The notes beneath the pieces were generated by a model. The model did not search any database, was not told the DNA's origin, and worked only from the letters and a program-made list of their open reading frames with translations. A stretch of DNA of 64,000 bases. Origin: Oceanobacillus saliphilus. GTDB lineage: Bacteria; Bacillota; Bacilli; Bacillales; Amphibacillaceae. The position numbers and the translations under genes were made by a program. Location: the NCBI RefSeq assembly GCF_023522835.1, contig NZ_JALCZU010000014.1, forward strand, positions 21,173 through 85,172. Reading direction: 5' to 3'. Below, in pieces: positions 53,293 through 61,953 of the stretch (its first letter is position 1; every line of letters starts with the position of its first letter).

Positions 53293-53395
53293 TAGGTCAA
53301 AGAGCTACTATCAAAAAGATGCAAAATTCATAGTATTTCCCCAAATTCTGAGTTAAAATGAATACTATAGGGTTAAAAGAAAAGGAATGTAGCAT

Positions 53396-54070
53396 ATGAC
53401 ATATCGTGTTCGTCTATTTAGAATCCTCACTTCGATGGAGGATGATTTATTCCGAATAAAAAAAGCGGAGCGGATTGAAAATTTATGGAAAGTAAATGTC
53501 GTATTAGTACTTGCGGCGGTTATCGTATATGCATGGATGGCGTTTCTTGGATTAGGTTCAGAGGCTATATCGAGTGTTGCTGTTTCACTGACCCAGCAGA
53601 CATATGAAACTAGTAAACTATGGTTTATTATAGGACGGTCACTCTATGGATTACTGTTTGCAGCTTTTATTTTGTTTGTACCAAGTCTGTTGTTTTATCT
53701 TTTAACGGGAATTCCATATAGGAAGCTTGTTATTATGCAGCAGATTGTATTAGCGGTAATGCTTGCGGAAAGGTTGCTTTGGATTCCGCTTGTCATCTTT
53801 GCGGGTCTGAATTGGCAGGTATCTCCTTTATCGTTTGGGATTATTGCTTCTTACATGACAGATATGCCTTGGATTATTTACTTTTTTGGAGCGATTACGG
53901 TAATTCAATTATGGATTATCTGGTTTCAGGTGAAATATATTACCACATTTTCAGGTATGAAAAAGCATGTGATCTGGATTAATGTCATATTATTGCATTT
54001 CTTGGGCTGGTGTCTCGCTGCGCTTACCGCTTTTACTGATTCCTACATATTAAGTGGGTGGTTTGGATGA
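53396..54070 (+). CDS. Yip1-domain-like membrane protein
   Basis: 224 aa with five to six hydrophobic segments. The general look (short cytoplasmic N-terminus, clustered helices, W-rich loops) recalls Yip1/YIP1-family proteins found beside HlyD-like adaptors, but no diagnostic motif is certain. GAAAAGGAATG precedes the ATG. Its stop overlaps the next gene's start (ATGA). Confidence 0.6.
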   Translation: MTYRVRLFRILTSMEDDLFRIKKAERIENLWKVNVVLVLAAVIVYAWMAFLGLGSEAISSVAVSLTQQTYETSKLWFIIGRSLYGLLFAAFILFVPSLLFYLLTGIPYRKLVIMQQIVLAVMLAERLLWIPLVIFAGLNWQVSPLSFGIIASYMTDMPWIIYFFGAITVIQLWIIWFQVKYITTFSGMKKHVIWINVILLHFLGWCLAALTAFTDSYILSGWFG

Positions 54071-55299
54071 TGCAAAAGAGAATAATTCAAATACTTTTAA
54101 TCGTTTTTGTTGGAGTGAATTTTCTGCTCGTGTATCTGGATGAAGAAGAAAAGGTTGAAAGAACAGCATATATTAACAATTGGTCGGAAAGCTTTGAAAC
54201 GGATATGGTGCAAAGAATGTATAAGCCCGGTGTCCTGACTTCAAGTGGGGACGAGCATATTTACTTCGATGAAAACCTGGGTAGCTTTCAGGAATTTCTA
54301 GTGGAAGAAGGCGGACCGGTAAATGCCGGAGATCCACTGTATAGCTATACAGTCCACAATTATTATCAAACAGAAACGAATTTATTAAATCAAACAGAGC
54401 AAATAAATGACGAGATTACAGCTATTGAAACAGCCATTTCCGAAATGGAAATGTACCAGCTTCCCCAGGCTGCTTCAGGGACACCGAGTTCTTTTACGCT
54501 TACAGAGGAACAGCTTCAAATAGAGTTCCCTAATACATCGATTGAAGCTGAGCTGATGAAAGAACAATTCTTGTTGGAAAAGCAAAAGGAATTAGCGCAA
54601 AAAAGAGCACAACTTGAGTCTGTACAAGGCCAACTCACAGAACTTCAGGTTTCAGGTGATACGATCACGGTTGAAAGTCCTTATTCCGGCAGGGTAAGTA
54701 ACATAAAAGATTCGTTGGATAATCCGGTCATTACGATTCAACATGCAGATCTGCATGTGGTTGGTGAATTGACTGAAAGCGAACGTACACAAGTTCAGGA
54801 AGGTCTCTATGCAGAAATTGATTTGCTTGAATTGAGTGTTCATTTGGAGGGAGCTGTGCAAGAAGTAAGTGACATACCGAAGTCAATAACAATTGGTGGT
54901 AAAAGTATTTATCCTTTCCATATCGCTTTGAATGAAGATGCTGAAATGGATGAACTGCTGCCGGGATATCATGCAGATATCGCGATTACCCTCGAAGAAT
55001 CCCTTCGTGCGACAGCCCTTTTTGAAGAAGCTGTTTTCAATGATTCGGTCTGGAAAATGACGAACGAAGGAAAAATTATCAAACAAAATATCGAGACAGG
55101 ACTTCATGTGGACAGTATGGTGGAACTCACAGCGGGAGTGGAGACGGGAGAATGGGTTGCTGTAGAACCCCCAAGTTTATTTCACGAGGCTGCAAATTTC
55201 ATCACTCCCCTAAAAGCAAAAGAAATTACGAAGGATTCCTTTTCCGTCTCGGATAATACGTGGGCAGAAAGTTTTGTAACAGGTATATTGTCGAGATAA
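54067..55299 (+). CDS. HlyD/YknX-like membrane-fusion adaptor
   Basis: 410 aa. One N-terminal membrane anchor (IIQILLIVFVGVNFLLVYL), then a split lipoyl/barrel-sandwich domain (GDPLYSYTVHNYY ... ITVESPYSGRVSNI) around a coiled coil rich in Gln/Glu (residues ~105-195), then a beta-barrel. It resembles periplasmic adaptors of ABC or RND exporters. No ATPase or permease gene is next to it. ATG 54067 overlaps the upstream stop and follows GGGTGG. Confidence 0.75.
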   Translation: MMQKRIIQILLIVFVGVNFLLVYLDEEEKVERTAYINNWSESFETDMVQRMYKPGVLTSSGDEHIYFDENLGSFQEFLVEEGGPVNAGDPLYSYTVHNYYQTETNLLNQTEQINDEITAIETAISEMEMYQLPQAASGTPSSFTLTEEQLQIEFPNTSIEAELMKEQFLLEKQKELAQKRAQLESVQGQLTELQVSGDTITVESPYSGRVSNIKDSLDNPVITIQHADLHVVGELTESERTQVQEGLYAEIDLLELSVHLEGAVQEVSDIPKSITIGGKSIYPFHIALNEDAEMDELLPGYHADIAITLEESLRATALFEEAVFNDSVWKMTNEGKIIKQNIETGLHVDSMVELTAGVETGEWVAVEPPSLFHEAANFITPLKAKEITKDSFSVSDNTWAESFVTGILSR

Positions 55300-55331
55300 A
55301 ACAGGCCAGGAATTGTTCCCGACCTGTTTTT
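55297..55331. terminator. Bidirectional terminator between convergent genes
   Basis: AAAACAGG pairs with CCTGTTTT, with an inner GGAA/TTCC. T-runs are present in both directions, serving the HlyD-like gene and the minus-strand YihY gene. Confidence 0.88.
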
Positions 55332-55338
55332 ATCTTAG

Positions 55339-56190
55339 TCAAATATTAGCAGCCTTATGAAGTTCTGCATTTTCCCGTACTTCCTTCTTATGGTACATCA
55401 CATTGATGATAGCTCCGATCAGCAGGATAACGCCAGTCAGAAAAAACCAAATCATTAATACAATGATACCGCCAAGGCTACCATAAGTAGCGGAATAGTT
55501 TCCAAAATTACTGATATAGATGGAGAATCCAAATGATATAACTTGCCAAAGAATACTTGCTGTCAAGGCCCCCGGTATAATATGCTTGAAAGGGATTTTT
55601 TTATTAGGTGCAACGTGATAGAGAGCCATCAATAGTGCGGTGATCACTAGAATACTAATGACATACCTGAGAATTTGCAGTAATACTGTCATATCTGAAC
55701 TGATGCCAAGCAGCGTTACAAGGAACCCAAGAATGACATCTCCGAATACTGGAAGTAAGATGGCTATTACAACTGCAAGAATCATGCTGATGGTTAATGT
55801 AAAGGCAATGAAACGTGTAACGACGAAAGAACGAGTTTCTTCGACATCATATGCTTGGTTCGAGGCTTTAATAAAAGCGTTAATGCCGTTAGAAGCAGAC
55901 CATAGGGCACCGATTATACCGACAGTAAGTAATCCACCCCTAGGAGTCTCAACAAGACTGACGATATTATCTTCAAATATGGAAGCTAGTTCTCCGGGAA
56001 CGATGGAAGCAATGAAGCTCATCGCATCTTCTGCACGAATATTAAAGTAAGGAATTATTGCGAATGCGACAATTAATAAAGGAAAGACTGCTAACAAAAA
56101 ATAATATGCTAAAGAAGCTGCAAGTAATGTTACATTATTTTCCTGGAATCTTACCATAAAATCGTGATAGAATTTTTTAATTTTAGCCAT
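55339..56190 (-). CDS. YihY/BrkB-family membrane protein
   Basis: 283 aa with six hydrophobic helices. The motifs LAYYFLLAVFPLLIV, WSASNGINAFIKASNQAYDV and YNFG-like NFGNYSATYGSLGGIIVLM are those of the YihY (formerly RNase BN) family, a membrane protein of undefined function. The start MAKIKKFYHDF at 56190 follows TGGAGGTATAG; an upstream in-frame ATG at 56205 overlaps the Shine-Dalgarno. Confidence 0.9.
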   Translation of the reverse strand: MAKIKKFYHDFMVRFQENNVTLLAASLAYYFLLAVFPLLIVAFAIIPYFNIRAEDAMSFIASIVPGELASIFEDNIVSLVETPRGGLLTVGIIGALWSASNGINAFIKASNQAYDVEETRSFVVTRFIAFTLTISMILAVVIAILLPVFGDVILGFLVTLLGISSDMTVLLQILRYVISILVITALLMALYHVAPNKKIPFKHIIPGALTASILWQVISFGFSIYISNFGNYSATYGSLGGIIVLMIWFFLTGVILLIGAIINVMYHKKEVRENAELHKAANI

Positions 56191-56274
56191 TCTATACCTC
56201 CACAATTAATTTATATATTTTTTCTATACCCATGAATGACGAATATCAATCTTTAGTAAAGACAAGTGTAAAAC

Positions 56275-56303
56275 GTTTTATTTATGTTTGCTGGTGGTAT
56301 AAT
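56275..56303 (+). promoter_or_regulatory. Promoter of the DUF948 operon, sigma-B or sigma-A
   Basis: GTTTTA (56275-56280), 14 bp, TGGTAT (56295-56300) resembles sigma-B (GTTTAA-GGGTAT). The same stretch reads GTTTTA-17-TATAAT for sigma-A. DUF948 genes of the ytxG type are general-stress genes in Bacillus, which favours sigma-B slightly. Confidence 0.4.
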
Positions 56304-56330
56304 ATTGTCAATAGGGAGGGAATTTTACAT

Positions 56331-56813
56331 ATGGATATTATATATGTGGGTATTCTATTGTGTTCGATTGCATTTGCGATTGTAGTGATTTATATATGTT
56401 TAGTGCTGAATAGAATGACAAAAACAATGAAATCGCTCGGTACAACCATGGGTGAAATGGAAAAGGAACTGGAATATATTACACCGCAGCTTACACAGTC
56501 AGTTCGGGAAGCGGATAAACTTGTCGATGACATAAGTGAAAAAATGAGGGCCACAGACAGCCTATTTGATTCATTTGAAGATGTTGGGACTACAATCAAT
56601 TCTCTTAATGAAGTATACAAGAAACAAAACCAAGCAATTACGGATATGGAATTAGAGCAGAAAATGAAGCCATTCGTTGGAGGAATTACGTGGAGCGAAG
56701 CGGCTGTACAAATTTACTCTAAATGGAAAGCGACAAAGCGTACAGATAAAAATGAATTGATGGTACAGCAAACAGAAGTTGTACCTGCTGCGAATACAGG
56801 AAGAGAGGGATAA
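56331..56813 (+). CDS. DUF948-family membrane-anchored protein (paralogue 1)
   Basis: 160 aa: one N-terminal membrane helix (IIYVGILLCSIAFAIVVIYI), then a predicted long helical, coiled-coil-like region with regularly spaced hydrophobic residues. Resembles YtxG-type stress proteins. ATG 56331 is supported by TAGGGAGGGAATTT; the longer frame from 56232 starts in the promoter. It is 2 bp ahead of paralogue 2. Confidence 0.75.
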   Translation: MDIIYVGILLCSIAFAIVVIYICLVLNRMTKTMKSLGTTMGEMEKELEYITPQLTQSVREADKLVDDISEKMRATDSLFDSFEDVGTTINSLNEVYKKQNQAITDMELEQKMKPFVGGITWSEAAVQIYSKWKATKRTDKNELMVQQTEVVPAANTGREG

Positions 56814-56815
56814 AG

Positions 56816-57271
56816 ATGACTTTAGTTGGAATAGGCGTATTACTTATAGGAGTGGCATTTATTATTTTAGCAATATTTATTGGACATGCACTGAATAATC
56901 TGGCAGGTGTGCTGAGTGGGGTTGATAAAACCGTCCAGCAGCTGCCGAAGCAATTGGATAATATTTTTAAAGAAACAGGCAATATGATTAGTGAGAGTAA
57001 TCATACATTGGCAGATGTAAACGATAAGCTTCATCAATTAAGCCCACTATTCTATATTGTAGGTGATGTAGGAAATGCCACAAGAAAATTTTCCTCCTCG
57101 TTAGTTGATGTTACAGATTCCATCAAAACAAAAACAGACGGTGGAAAAGAAGTCTCAGATCGTAATAAACTTGGTGGTCTTTATGGTTCATTTGCTTTGG
57201 GATATTACTGGCTTAAAAAACGCCGGGAAATGAAGGAAGCAAAAGGGGAATTCACCGATGGAAACCATTAA
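56816..57271 (+). CDS. DUF948-family protein (paralogue 2)
   Basis: 151 aa, with the N-terminal helix LVGIGVLLIGVAFIILAIFI, then HALNNLAGVLSGVDKTVQQL and a segment LHQLSPLFYIVGDVGNATRK shared with paralogue 3 (IKELSPLFHIIGDAGRATNQ). Function unknown; related to YtxG. AGAGAGGGATAAAG precedes the ATG; the gene overlaps the next by 14 bp. Confidence 0.8.
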   Translation: MTLVGIGVLLIGVAFIILAIFIGHALNNLAGVLSGVDKTVQQLPKQLDNIFKETGNMISESNHTLADVNDKLHQLSPLFYIVGDVGNATRKFSSSLVDVTDSIKTKTDGGKEVSDRNKLGGLYGSFALGYYWLKKRREMKEAKGEFTDGNH

Positions 57272-57485
57272 TGGCAAAAGAAATGTTCCAATGATAGTTA
57301 GTGCCGTCGGAGGCATTACTTTAGGATGGTTCATAAAGAACTACCTATCCAAACAGCGGCAATTGGAAGAGCACCAATCTATTGTCGAAAGGTTGAAGGA
57401 GTTTGAAAGGCAGCTCTATGAAGATGGACAGAAACGTGCAAAAGCTATTGAAAGTATCCAGGAGGAAGTGACGAACAAAATATAG
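57258..57485 (+). CDS. Small YtxH-like membrane protein
   Basis: 75 aa: a short glycine-rich hydrophobic segment (MIVSAVGGITLGWFIKNYL) followed by a charged helix. Its place after DUF948 genes mirrors ytxG-ytxH of Bacillus. Overlaps the upstream gene by 14 bp, with AAAGGGGAATTC as ribosome binding site. Confidence 0.65.
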   Translation: METINGKRNVPMIVSAVGGITLGWFIKNYLSKQRQLEEHQSIVERLKEFERQLYEDGQKRAKAIESIQEEVTNKI

Positions 57486-57529
57486 TTGTGACAGATTCCT
57501 TTATGGAAGCAAGTGGGAATTTTTTTCCT

Positions 57530-57617
57530 GCATGTGAGAAAGTACAAACTTTCTTTCTTGCCTAAGTATAACTAATGCATACGCCCAAAGAATTAAGCGT
57601 ATGCCAAGTGTTCTAAT
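57530..57617 (+). repeat. Dispersed palindromic repeat, copy after the DUF948 operon
   Basis: Starts GCATGTGAGAAAGTACAAAC and ends CCAAGTGTTCTAAT. The frame of conserved blocks matches the other copies, but the right module has its own perfect stem GCATACGC/GCGTATGC instead of TGTCACC/GGTGACA. Such compensatory change suggests the fold, not the sequence, is kept. Confidence 0.65.
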
Positions 57618-57639
57618 CGCTTTAAGCCAGTTAGATTAA

Positions 57640-57690
57640 AAATAAAAGGGCAACCGACGTTATAAAGTCGGCTGCCCTTTCTTTATTTTA
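57640..57690. terminator. Bidirectional terminator between DUF948 units
   Basis: GGGCAACCGAC (57648 on) pairs with GTCGGCTGCCC and is flanked by A/T runs on both sides, serving the minus-strand DUF948 gene and the plus-strand operon. Confidence 0.85.
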
Positions 57691-57714
57691 TAGGAATCGT
57701 GTTTCTATCACTTT

Positions 57715-58137
57715 TTATTTCATTTCCTTATTTTTCTGAAAGAGAAGATATCCAAGCGTTAATGCTCCATAAAATCCTTCCAAATTCTTTCCTGTTGTGA
57801 TATTTTTGCCGCGCTGCGTATTCAGTTTCATATCATCGACTGCATCCACCATAGATGAAGTTAATTGATTGGTCGCTCTTCCAGCATCTCCTATAATATG
57901 AAACAATGGACTTAATTCTTTAATCTGGTTATTCACTTGTTGCAATGTTTCAACGCTGGTACCAAGTGTTTTCGTGGTTTGTGATGTAATGTTTTCCACT
58001 GTTTTAGGGAGTTCATCGGTTGTTTTTTGCAGACTGCTAAAAACACCTGCCAAATTGTTAAGCGGCTTAATAAGAAACATAACCAGTGCCATTAACGCAA
58101 TTCCTATAATAATTAGACCTATTCCTACCCAAATCAT
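57715..58137 (-). CDS. DUF948-family protein (paralogue 3)
   Basis: 140 aa, same plan as paralogue 2: N-terminal helix IWVGIGLIIIGIALMALVMF, PLNNLAGVFSSLQKTTDELP, SPLFHIIGDAGRATNQLTSS, and a C-terminal FYGALTLGYLLFQKNKEMK that parallels LYGSFALGYYWLKKRREMK of paralogue 2. It looks like an inverted duplicate. TTGGGAGGGAC precedes the ATG. Confidence 0.8.
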   Translation of the reverse strand: MIWVGIGLIIIGIALMALVMFLIKPLNNLAGVFSSLQKTTDELPKTVENITSQTTKTLGTSVETLQQVNNQIKELSPLFHIIGDAGRATNQLTSSMVDAVDDMKLNTQRGKNITTGKNLEGFYGALTLGYLLFQKNKEMK

Positions 58138-58232
58138 CTAAAATGTCCCTCCCAATATACGGTTTCCTTTTTAATACCACACCTGTAAAAACAATAAACT
58201 ATTCCTAATTGTAGCATACCACAAATGGATAG

Positions 58233-58261
58233 TCATAAACCCGTAACTTGTCCCATAAATT
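58233..58261 (+). promoter_or_regulatory. Candidate sigma-E promoter of cwlD
   Basis: TCATAAA, 14-bp spacer, CATAAATT; the sigma-E consensus is about KMATATT-14-CATACAHT, so the -10 matches 7 of 8. The start would lie ~27 bp before the cwlD ATG. Mother-cell expression of cwlD is established in Bacillus. Confidence 0.6.
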
Positions 58262-58293
58262 TAATAAGAGATTATTCTTAAGGAGCGGATCAA

Positions 58294-59016
58294 ATGGGAC
58301 GTAAAATGAAAATAATGTACTGGTTACTTGGAGCTTTCCTATTAGCGTTTCTGATTCAATATCCAATCAGTAAAAGTGAATTTAATACAAATAACTCGTG
58401 GTCACTTCCGCTCTCAGGAAAAACAATTGTAATTGATCCAGGGCATGGTGGACCGGATGGGGGAGCTGTTGGTGCAGATGATACGTTAGAAAAGGATATT
58501 GCTCTGGAAGTTGCCAAGATGCTCCAAAGATTTCTACAGCAGAATGGGGCGCTTGTTTATTTGACAAGGGAAGAGGACTCAGATTTGGCAGCTGAGGATA
58601 CGAAGGGGCTTTCGAGAAGAAAGGCGGAGGATATTCGCAATCGCCTGGAATTTATTCATGAAAAAAATCCGGATTTCTTTTTGACGCTGCATTTAAATGC
58701 ATTGCCATCGACTAGATGGAGAGGAGCACAAACATTTTATTATCCCCAATTTGAAGAGAGTAAGCACCTTGCGAAAATGATACAGGAGGAAATTATCCGT
58801 AATTTGGAGAATACGACGCGGTCCCCATTGGTCATCAATGGAATCTACCTGCTGAAGCATGCCAAAGTTCCCGGTGCCCTGGTGGAGATTGGCTTTTTAT
58901 CGAACACGGAGGAAAGGGAATTACTTAAACAGGATGACTATCAGCGAAGAATGGCAGCGAGTATTTATGAAGGGATATTACGATATTTAACGGAAGATGT
59001 GAAAGAGGATGAGTGA
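58294..59016 (+). CDS. cwlD: Spore cortex N-acetylmuramoyl-L-alanine amidase CwlD
   Basis: With PdaA makes muramic-delta-lactam in the spore cortex, the mark recognised by germination lytic enzymes. 240 aa: N-terminal membrane anchor (residues ~7-23), then the amidase_3 domain with zinc ligands His51 (DPGHGG), Glu66, the His in TLHLNA, and catalytic Glu in VEIGFLSN. AAGGAGCGG precedes the ATG. Confidence 0.95.
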   Translation: MGRKMKIMYWLLGAFLLAFLIQYPISKSEFNTNNSWSLPLSGKTIVIDPGHGGPDGGAVGADDTLEKDIALEVAKMLQRFLQQNGALVYLTREEDSDLAAEDTKGLSRRKAEDIRNRLEFIHEKNPDFFLTLHLNALPSTRWRGAQTFYYPQFEESKHLAKMIQEEIIRNLENTTRSPLVINGIYLLKHAKVPGALVEIGFLSNTEERELLKQDDYQRRMAASIYEGILRYLTEDVKEDE

Positions 59017-59107
59017 AAACGTCACCATAGTTCATATCGCTTAGTTTTTATATGATTTATGTTATACTAGCAGTTAGAGTACAAACATAAGGGGATGGTG
59101 ACCTACA

Positions 59108-60166
59108 ATGCTAACACAAGAGGAAGTTGTTCAACTGCTTAATCCTGTTAAAGATCCTTTTTTACATACAACACTTGAAAATACCGATGGAATTACAAGT
59201 GTATCCATTAAAGAAGATAAGAAACATGTCAGTGTCAAAATTGCTATATCGAAGACGAATACTGCTGAACAAATGGAACTGCAGCAGGAAATTGTCGGTA
59301 TTCTCAAAAGAAATGGTGCAAATACGGTTGGGTTACGTTTTGAACAGTTGGATGAAGATATTATAAAAAAATATCAGCCAGCTGCAGAAAAGTCCAAAGA
59401 AGAATCATTAATGGGCGGAAACTCAAACACAAAATTTATTGCCATAGCGAGCGGTAAAGGCGGCGTAGGGAAATCGACAGTGACCGTTAACCTTGCTGTA
59501 GCACTAATGCGACTCGGTAAAAAGGTCGGCATTATCGATGCTGATATATACGGATTCAGTGTGCCGGATATGATGGGTGTGGAAAAGCGTCCGATAGTAA
59601 GAGGGGAAAAGATTATCCCGGTAGAGCGTTTTGGTGTACAAGTCATTTCGATGGGTTTCTTTGTTGAAGATAATTCACCGATTATCTGGCGTGGGCCAAT
59701 GCTCGGTAAAATGATTAACAGTTTCTTTTCTGAAGTAGAATGGGGCGATTTGGACTATCTGCTTCTCGATCTCCCGCCAGGTACTGGAGATATTGCAATG
59801 GATGTTCATGAACTGCTGCCTACATGTAAAGAAATCATTGTAACGACTCCGCATCCAACCGCGGCATTTGTAGCGGCCAGAGCGGGACAGATGGCATTGA
59901 AGACGAACCATGAAATTCTAGGTGTGGTCGAAAATATGGCATACTTTGAAAGTAAGAAAACAGGGGAAAAAGAATATGTATTTGGAGAAGGTGGCGGACA
60001 GAAACTTGCTGAAGTGCTGAAAACAAAAGTGCTTGGCCAATTGCCAATCCAACAACCATATGAAGAAGAGGGCGTATTTGCACCTTCTGTATATCAGGAG
60101 GACCATCCAAACGGAAAACAATTTCATAAAATTGCAGCTAAGATTATCGCAAAGCTGGAAGATTAA
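59108..60166 (+). CDS. salA: Mrp/NBP35-type P-loop ATPase SalA
   Basis: 352 aa. An N-terminal MIP18-like domain (residues ~1-90) is followed by the ATPase domain with the deviant Walker A SGKGGVGKST at residues ~115-124, DADIYGFSVPDMMG and LLLDLPPGTGD. Homologues carry Fe-S clusters or, as SalA in Bacillus, regulate exoprotease genes. AGGGGATGG precedes the ATG. Position between cwlD and gerD is conserved. Confidence 0.93.
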   Translation: MLTQEEVVQLLNPVKDPFLHTTLENTDGITSVSIKEDKKHVSVKIAISKTNTAEQMELQQEIVGILKRNGANTVGLRFEQLDEDIIKKYQPAAEKSKEESLMGGNSNTKFIAIASGKGGVGKSTVTVNLAVALMRLGKKVGIIDADIYGFSVPDMMGVEKRPIVRGEKIIPVERFGVQVISMGFFVEDNSPIIWRGPMLGKMINSFFSEVEWGDLDYLLLDLPPGTGDIAMDVHELLPTCKEIIVTTPHPTAAFVAARAGQMALKTNHEILGVVENMAYFESKKTGEKEYVFGEGGGQKLAEVLKTKVLGQLPIQQPYEEEGVFAPSVYQEDHPNGKQFHKIAAKIIAKLED

Positions 60167-60171
60167 AAAAG

Positions 60172-60196
60172 GAGGGCGTCCTATTAGGATGCCCTC
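60172..60196 (-). terminator. Terminator between salA and gerD
   Basis: GAGGGCGTCCT pairs with AGGATGCCCTC. The A-run before the left arm gives a T-run on the minus strand, so it mainly ends gerD. On the plus strand it may also stop salA. Confidence 0.8.
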
Positions 60197-60256
60197 TTCT
60201 GATTAGGAGTATCTAGGTAACAACTATCTTGATGTGTTCTAAAGAAATCAAGAAAA

Positions 60257-60877
60257 TTATTCGCCTTCGGTACCACCACCCTGACCACCACCTTCACCGC
60301 CGCCTTGACCACCGCCACCTTGTTGTCCTTTGCTTTGCTCTTCAGCAGCTTTCAACAATATTTCCTGAATTTTTGCCTGGAATAAAGGCGTTTCTAATGT
60401 TTCGGTGATTGTTTGCTCAAGATGCTCACGAAATTGTTGGCTTTTGAGCAAGCTCAGCATCTGGTCCGTTATTTCTGGATTTTTCATTAGATCGAGCATT
60501 TGCTTTTGATATTCGGCATCATTCATCAGATCTTTCATTAACTTCTTTTGTTCTTCAGACATCGATTTTGCATAACCCTCAACAAACTTCGGGTCTTCAA
60601 AGAGGGTTGTCCACATTTCTTTCCCCTTTTCTGAAACGAGGGCTTCATTAATTGCAGATTTTACGACATCTGATTGAATTACTAATTCCTGTTTCAGTTT
60701 CTCGTCAGCCATTACTTCAGTCAAGGCTTTTTTGCCATCTTCTGTCTGTAATATGTCAACAACCATTTTCTTTGTCGTTTCATAATCTCCCTCTGTGCCG
60801 GAAGCGGCCTCACCAGCACAAGCCGCCAGTAAGCTAAAGGATATTCCAAGGAGCGCAATAAATACGATACGTATCAT
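60257..60877 (-). CDS. gerD: Spore germination lipoprotein GerD
   Basis: Inner-membrane lipoprotein that clusters nutrient germinant receptors. 206 aa: signal peptide MIRIVFIALLGISFSLLAAC with lipid Cys20, an all-helical core, and a Gly/Gln-rich tail typical of GerD. ATG 60877 follows GGAAGGAGG; the longer frame reaching 60964 covers the promoter and is rejected. Confidence 0.95.
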   Translation of the reverse strand: MIRIVFIALLGISFSLLAACAGEAASGTEGDYETTKKMVVDILQTEDGKKALTEVMADEKLKQELVIQSDVVKSAINEALVSEKGKEMWTTLFEDPKFVEGYAKSMSEEQKKLMKDLMNDAEYQKQMLDLMKNPEITDQMLSLLKSQQFREHLEQTITETLETPLFQAKIQEILLKAAEEQSKGQQGGGGQGGGEGGGQGGGTEGE

Positions 60878-60904
60878 TAAATCGTTCCTCCTTCCTATAT
60901 CCTT

Positions 60905-60934
60905 TAATATGAGTGACAAATTTATAAAATATTC
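60905..60934 (-). promoter_or_regulatory. Sigma-G promoter of gerD
   Basis: On the minus strand GAATA, 18-bp spacer, CATATTA fits the sigma-G consensus GHATR-18-CATNHTA perfectly. gerD is a known forespore gene. Confidence 0.8.
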
Positions 60935-61033
60935 ACTTCCTATGGGAAAATTAAAGCGCTTCATGATAAAATAAATGGTGTAGGATTATTTTAATGATTT
61001 TTGTCGATTGCTGGAGCTTTAGGAGGATTTATA

Positions 61034-61699
61034 TTGACTAGTCGTAAATTGGTAAATTTTTTATTTAAGACATTTATAATTGGGGGAGTCGCTGGGCTTC
61101 TTATCAGCTTCTTCGTTAAATATGAAGATTACGCTACATATTTAAACCCGTTTGATTTTATGGAAGTTGTTGGGCTGGTCTTATTCTTTATCGGCCTCGG
61201 TTTAACGTTCAGTGTAGTCAGTATGACCGGTTTCTTCGCTTATTTATTTATTCACCGGATGGGTTTAAACCTATTCAAATCATTTTGGCCAACCGTACAG
61301 GTATTGCTTATCGCATTTGTTATTTTTGACTTAATTTATTTTCCATACCAGGCAACCGCTGGTGAGGTTTCCGTATTCTGGTATATCTTAATGGCTGCTG
61401 CTTTACTTGGATTTGGTTGGATTGTCGCAAAGAGAAAAGCAAAAGAAACAAACAAACATGCGTTTATTCCAGCTTTATTTTTTATGGTTGTCATCACCAC
61501 GGTAGAGTGGGTGCCTGGTTTGCAGGTGGAAGGTACTGACTATGCCTGGTTAATGATTGCCCCGTTGCTGGCGTGTAACACCTATCAATTGCTCACATTG
61601 CATCGGATTACGAAGACAGATGAAAAAAAGCAGTCGAATGCAAAATCACAACCTGTAAAGAAAGCATCTCATAAGCAATCAGGTGCAAGTAAAGTATAA
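61034..61699 (+). CDS. kbaA: KinB-signalling activator KbaA
   Basis: Membrane protein needed for the KinB kinase route into sporulation. 221 aa with six hydrophobic helices, slightly longer than the ~198-aa Bacillus protein through a basic C-terminal tail (KKQSNAKSQPVKKASHKQSG). TTG 61034 is preferred because TTAGGAGGAT precedes it; the in-frame start at 61001 lies upstream of that site. Confidence 0.9.
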   Translation: MTSRKLVNFLFKTFIIGGVAGLLISFFVKYEDYATYLNPFDFMEVVGLVLFFIGLGLTFSVVSMTGFFAYLFIHRMGLNLFKSFWPTVQVLLIAFVIFDLIYFPYQATAGEVSVFWYILMAAALLGFGWIVAKRKAKETNKHAFIPALFFMVVITTVEWVPGLQVEGTDYAWLMIAPLLACNTYQLLTLHRITKTDEKKQSNAKSQPVKKASHKQSGASKV

Positions 61700-61702
61700 A
61701 TT

Positions 61703-61739
61703 GCACCTCTGGACGAACATGGTCAGAGGTGTTTCTTTC
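61703..61739 (+). terminator. Terminator after kbaA
   Basis: GCACCTCTGGAC pairs with G(G)TCAGAGGTG and is followed by TTTCTTT. Confidence 0.8.
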
Positions 61740-61740
61740 C

Positions 61741-61786
61741 GCAACGAAGGCTGTCACCGAAAGACTTGGTGACAGCCTTCGTAATG
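61741..61786 (+). repeat. Partial copy of the dispersed repeat (right hairpin module only)
   Basis: GCAACGAAGGCTGTCACCGA ... CTTGGTGACAGCC, then TAATGG, matches the right half of the copy at 11667-11750. The left module is missing. The flanks GAAGGCTGTCACC/GGTGACAGCCTTC are perfectly self-complementary here. Confidence 0.65.
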
Positions 61787-61855
61787 GAATTTGGCTACAA
61801 ATCATTTCTTATACATAAGCCACGTCCAGCGCAATTGGACTAACACCCTTGAGAA

Positions 61856-61907
61856 CTTAAGTAGAAACATCATGAGCAAAGAACGAATCTAGGAGTTTCT
61901 ACTTAAG
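61856..61907. repeat. 13-bp perfect inverted repeat before the pdaB 3' end
   Basis: CTTAAGTAGAAAC and GTTTCTACTTAAG flank 26 bases. The surrounding GCCACGTCCAGCG ... CTTGTCGGAGG resembles, from memory, a second class of Bacillaceae intergenic repeat. Not a terminator (no T-run). Confidence 0.55.
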
Positions 61908-61953
61908 CTTGTCGGAGGTATAATCAGCTCGTTAACGCTTCGTGTATCCTGTT

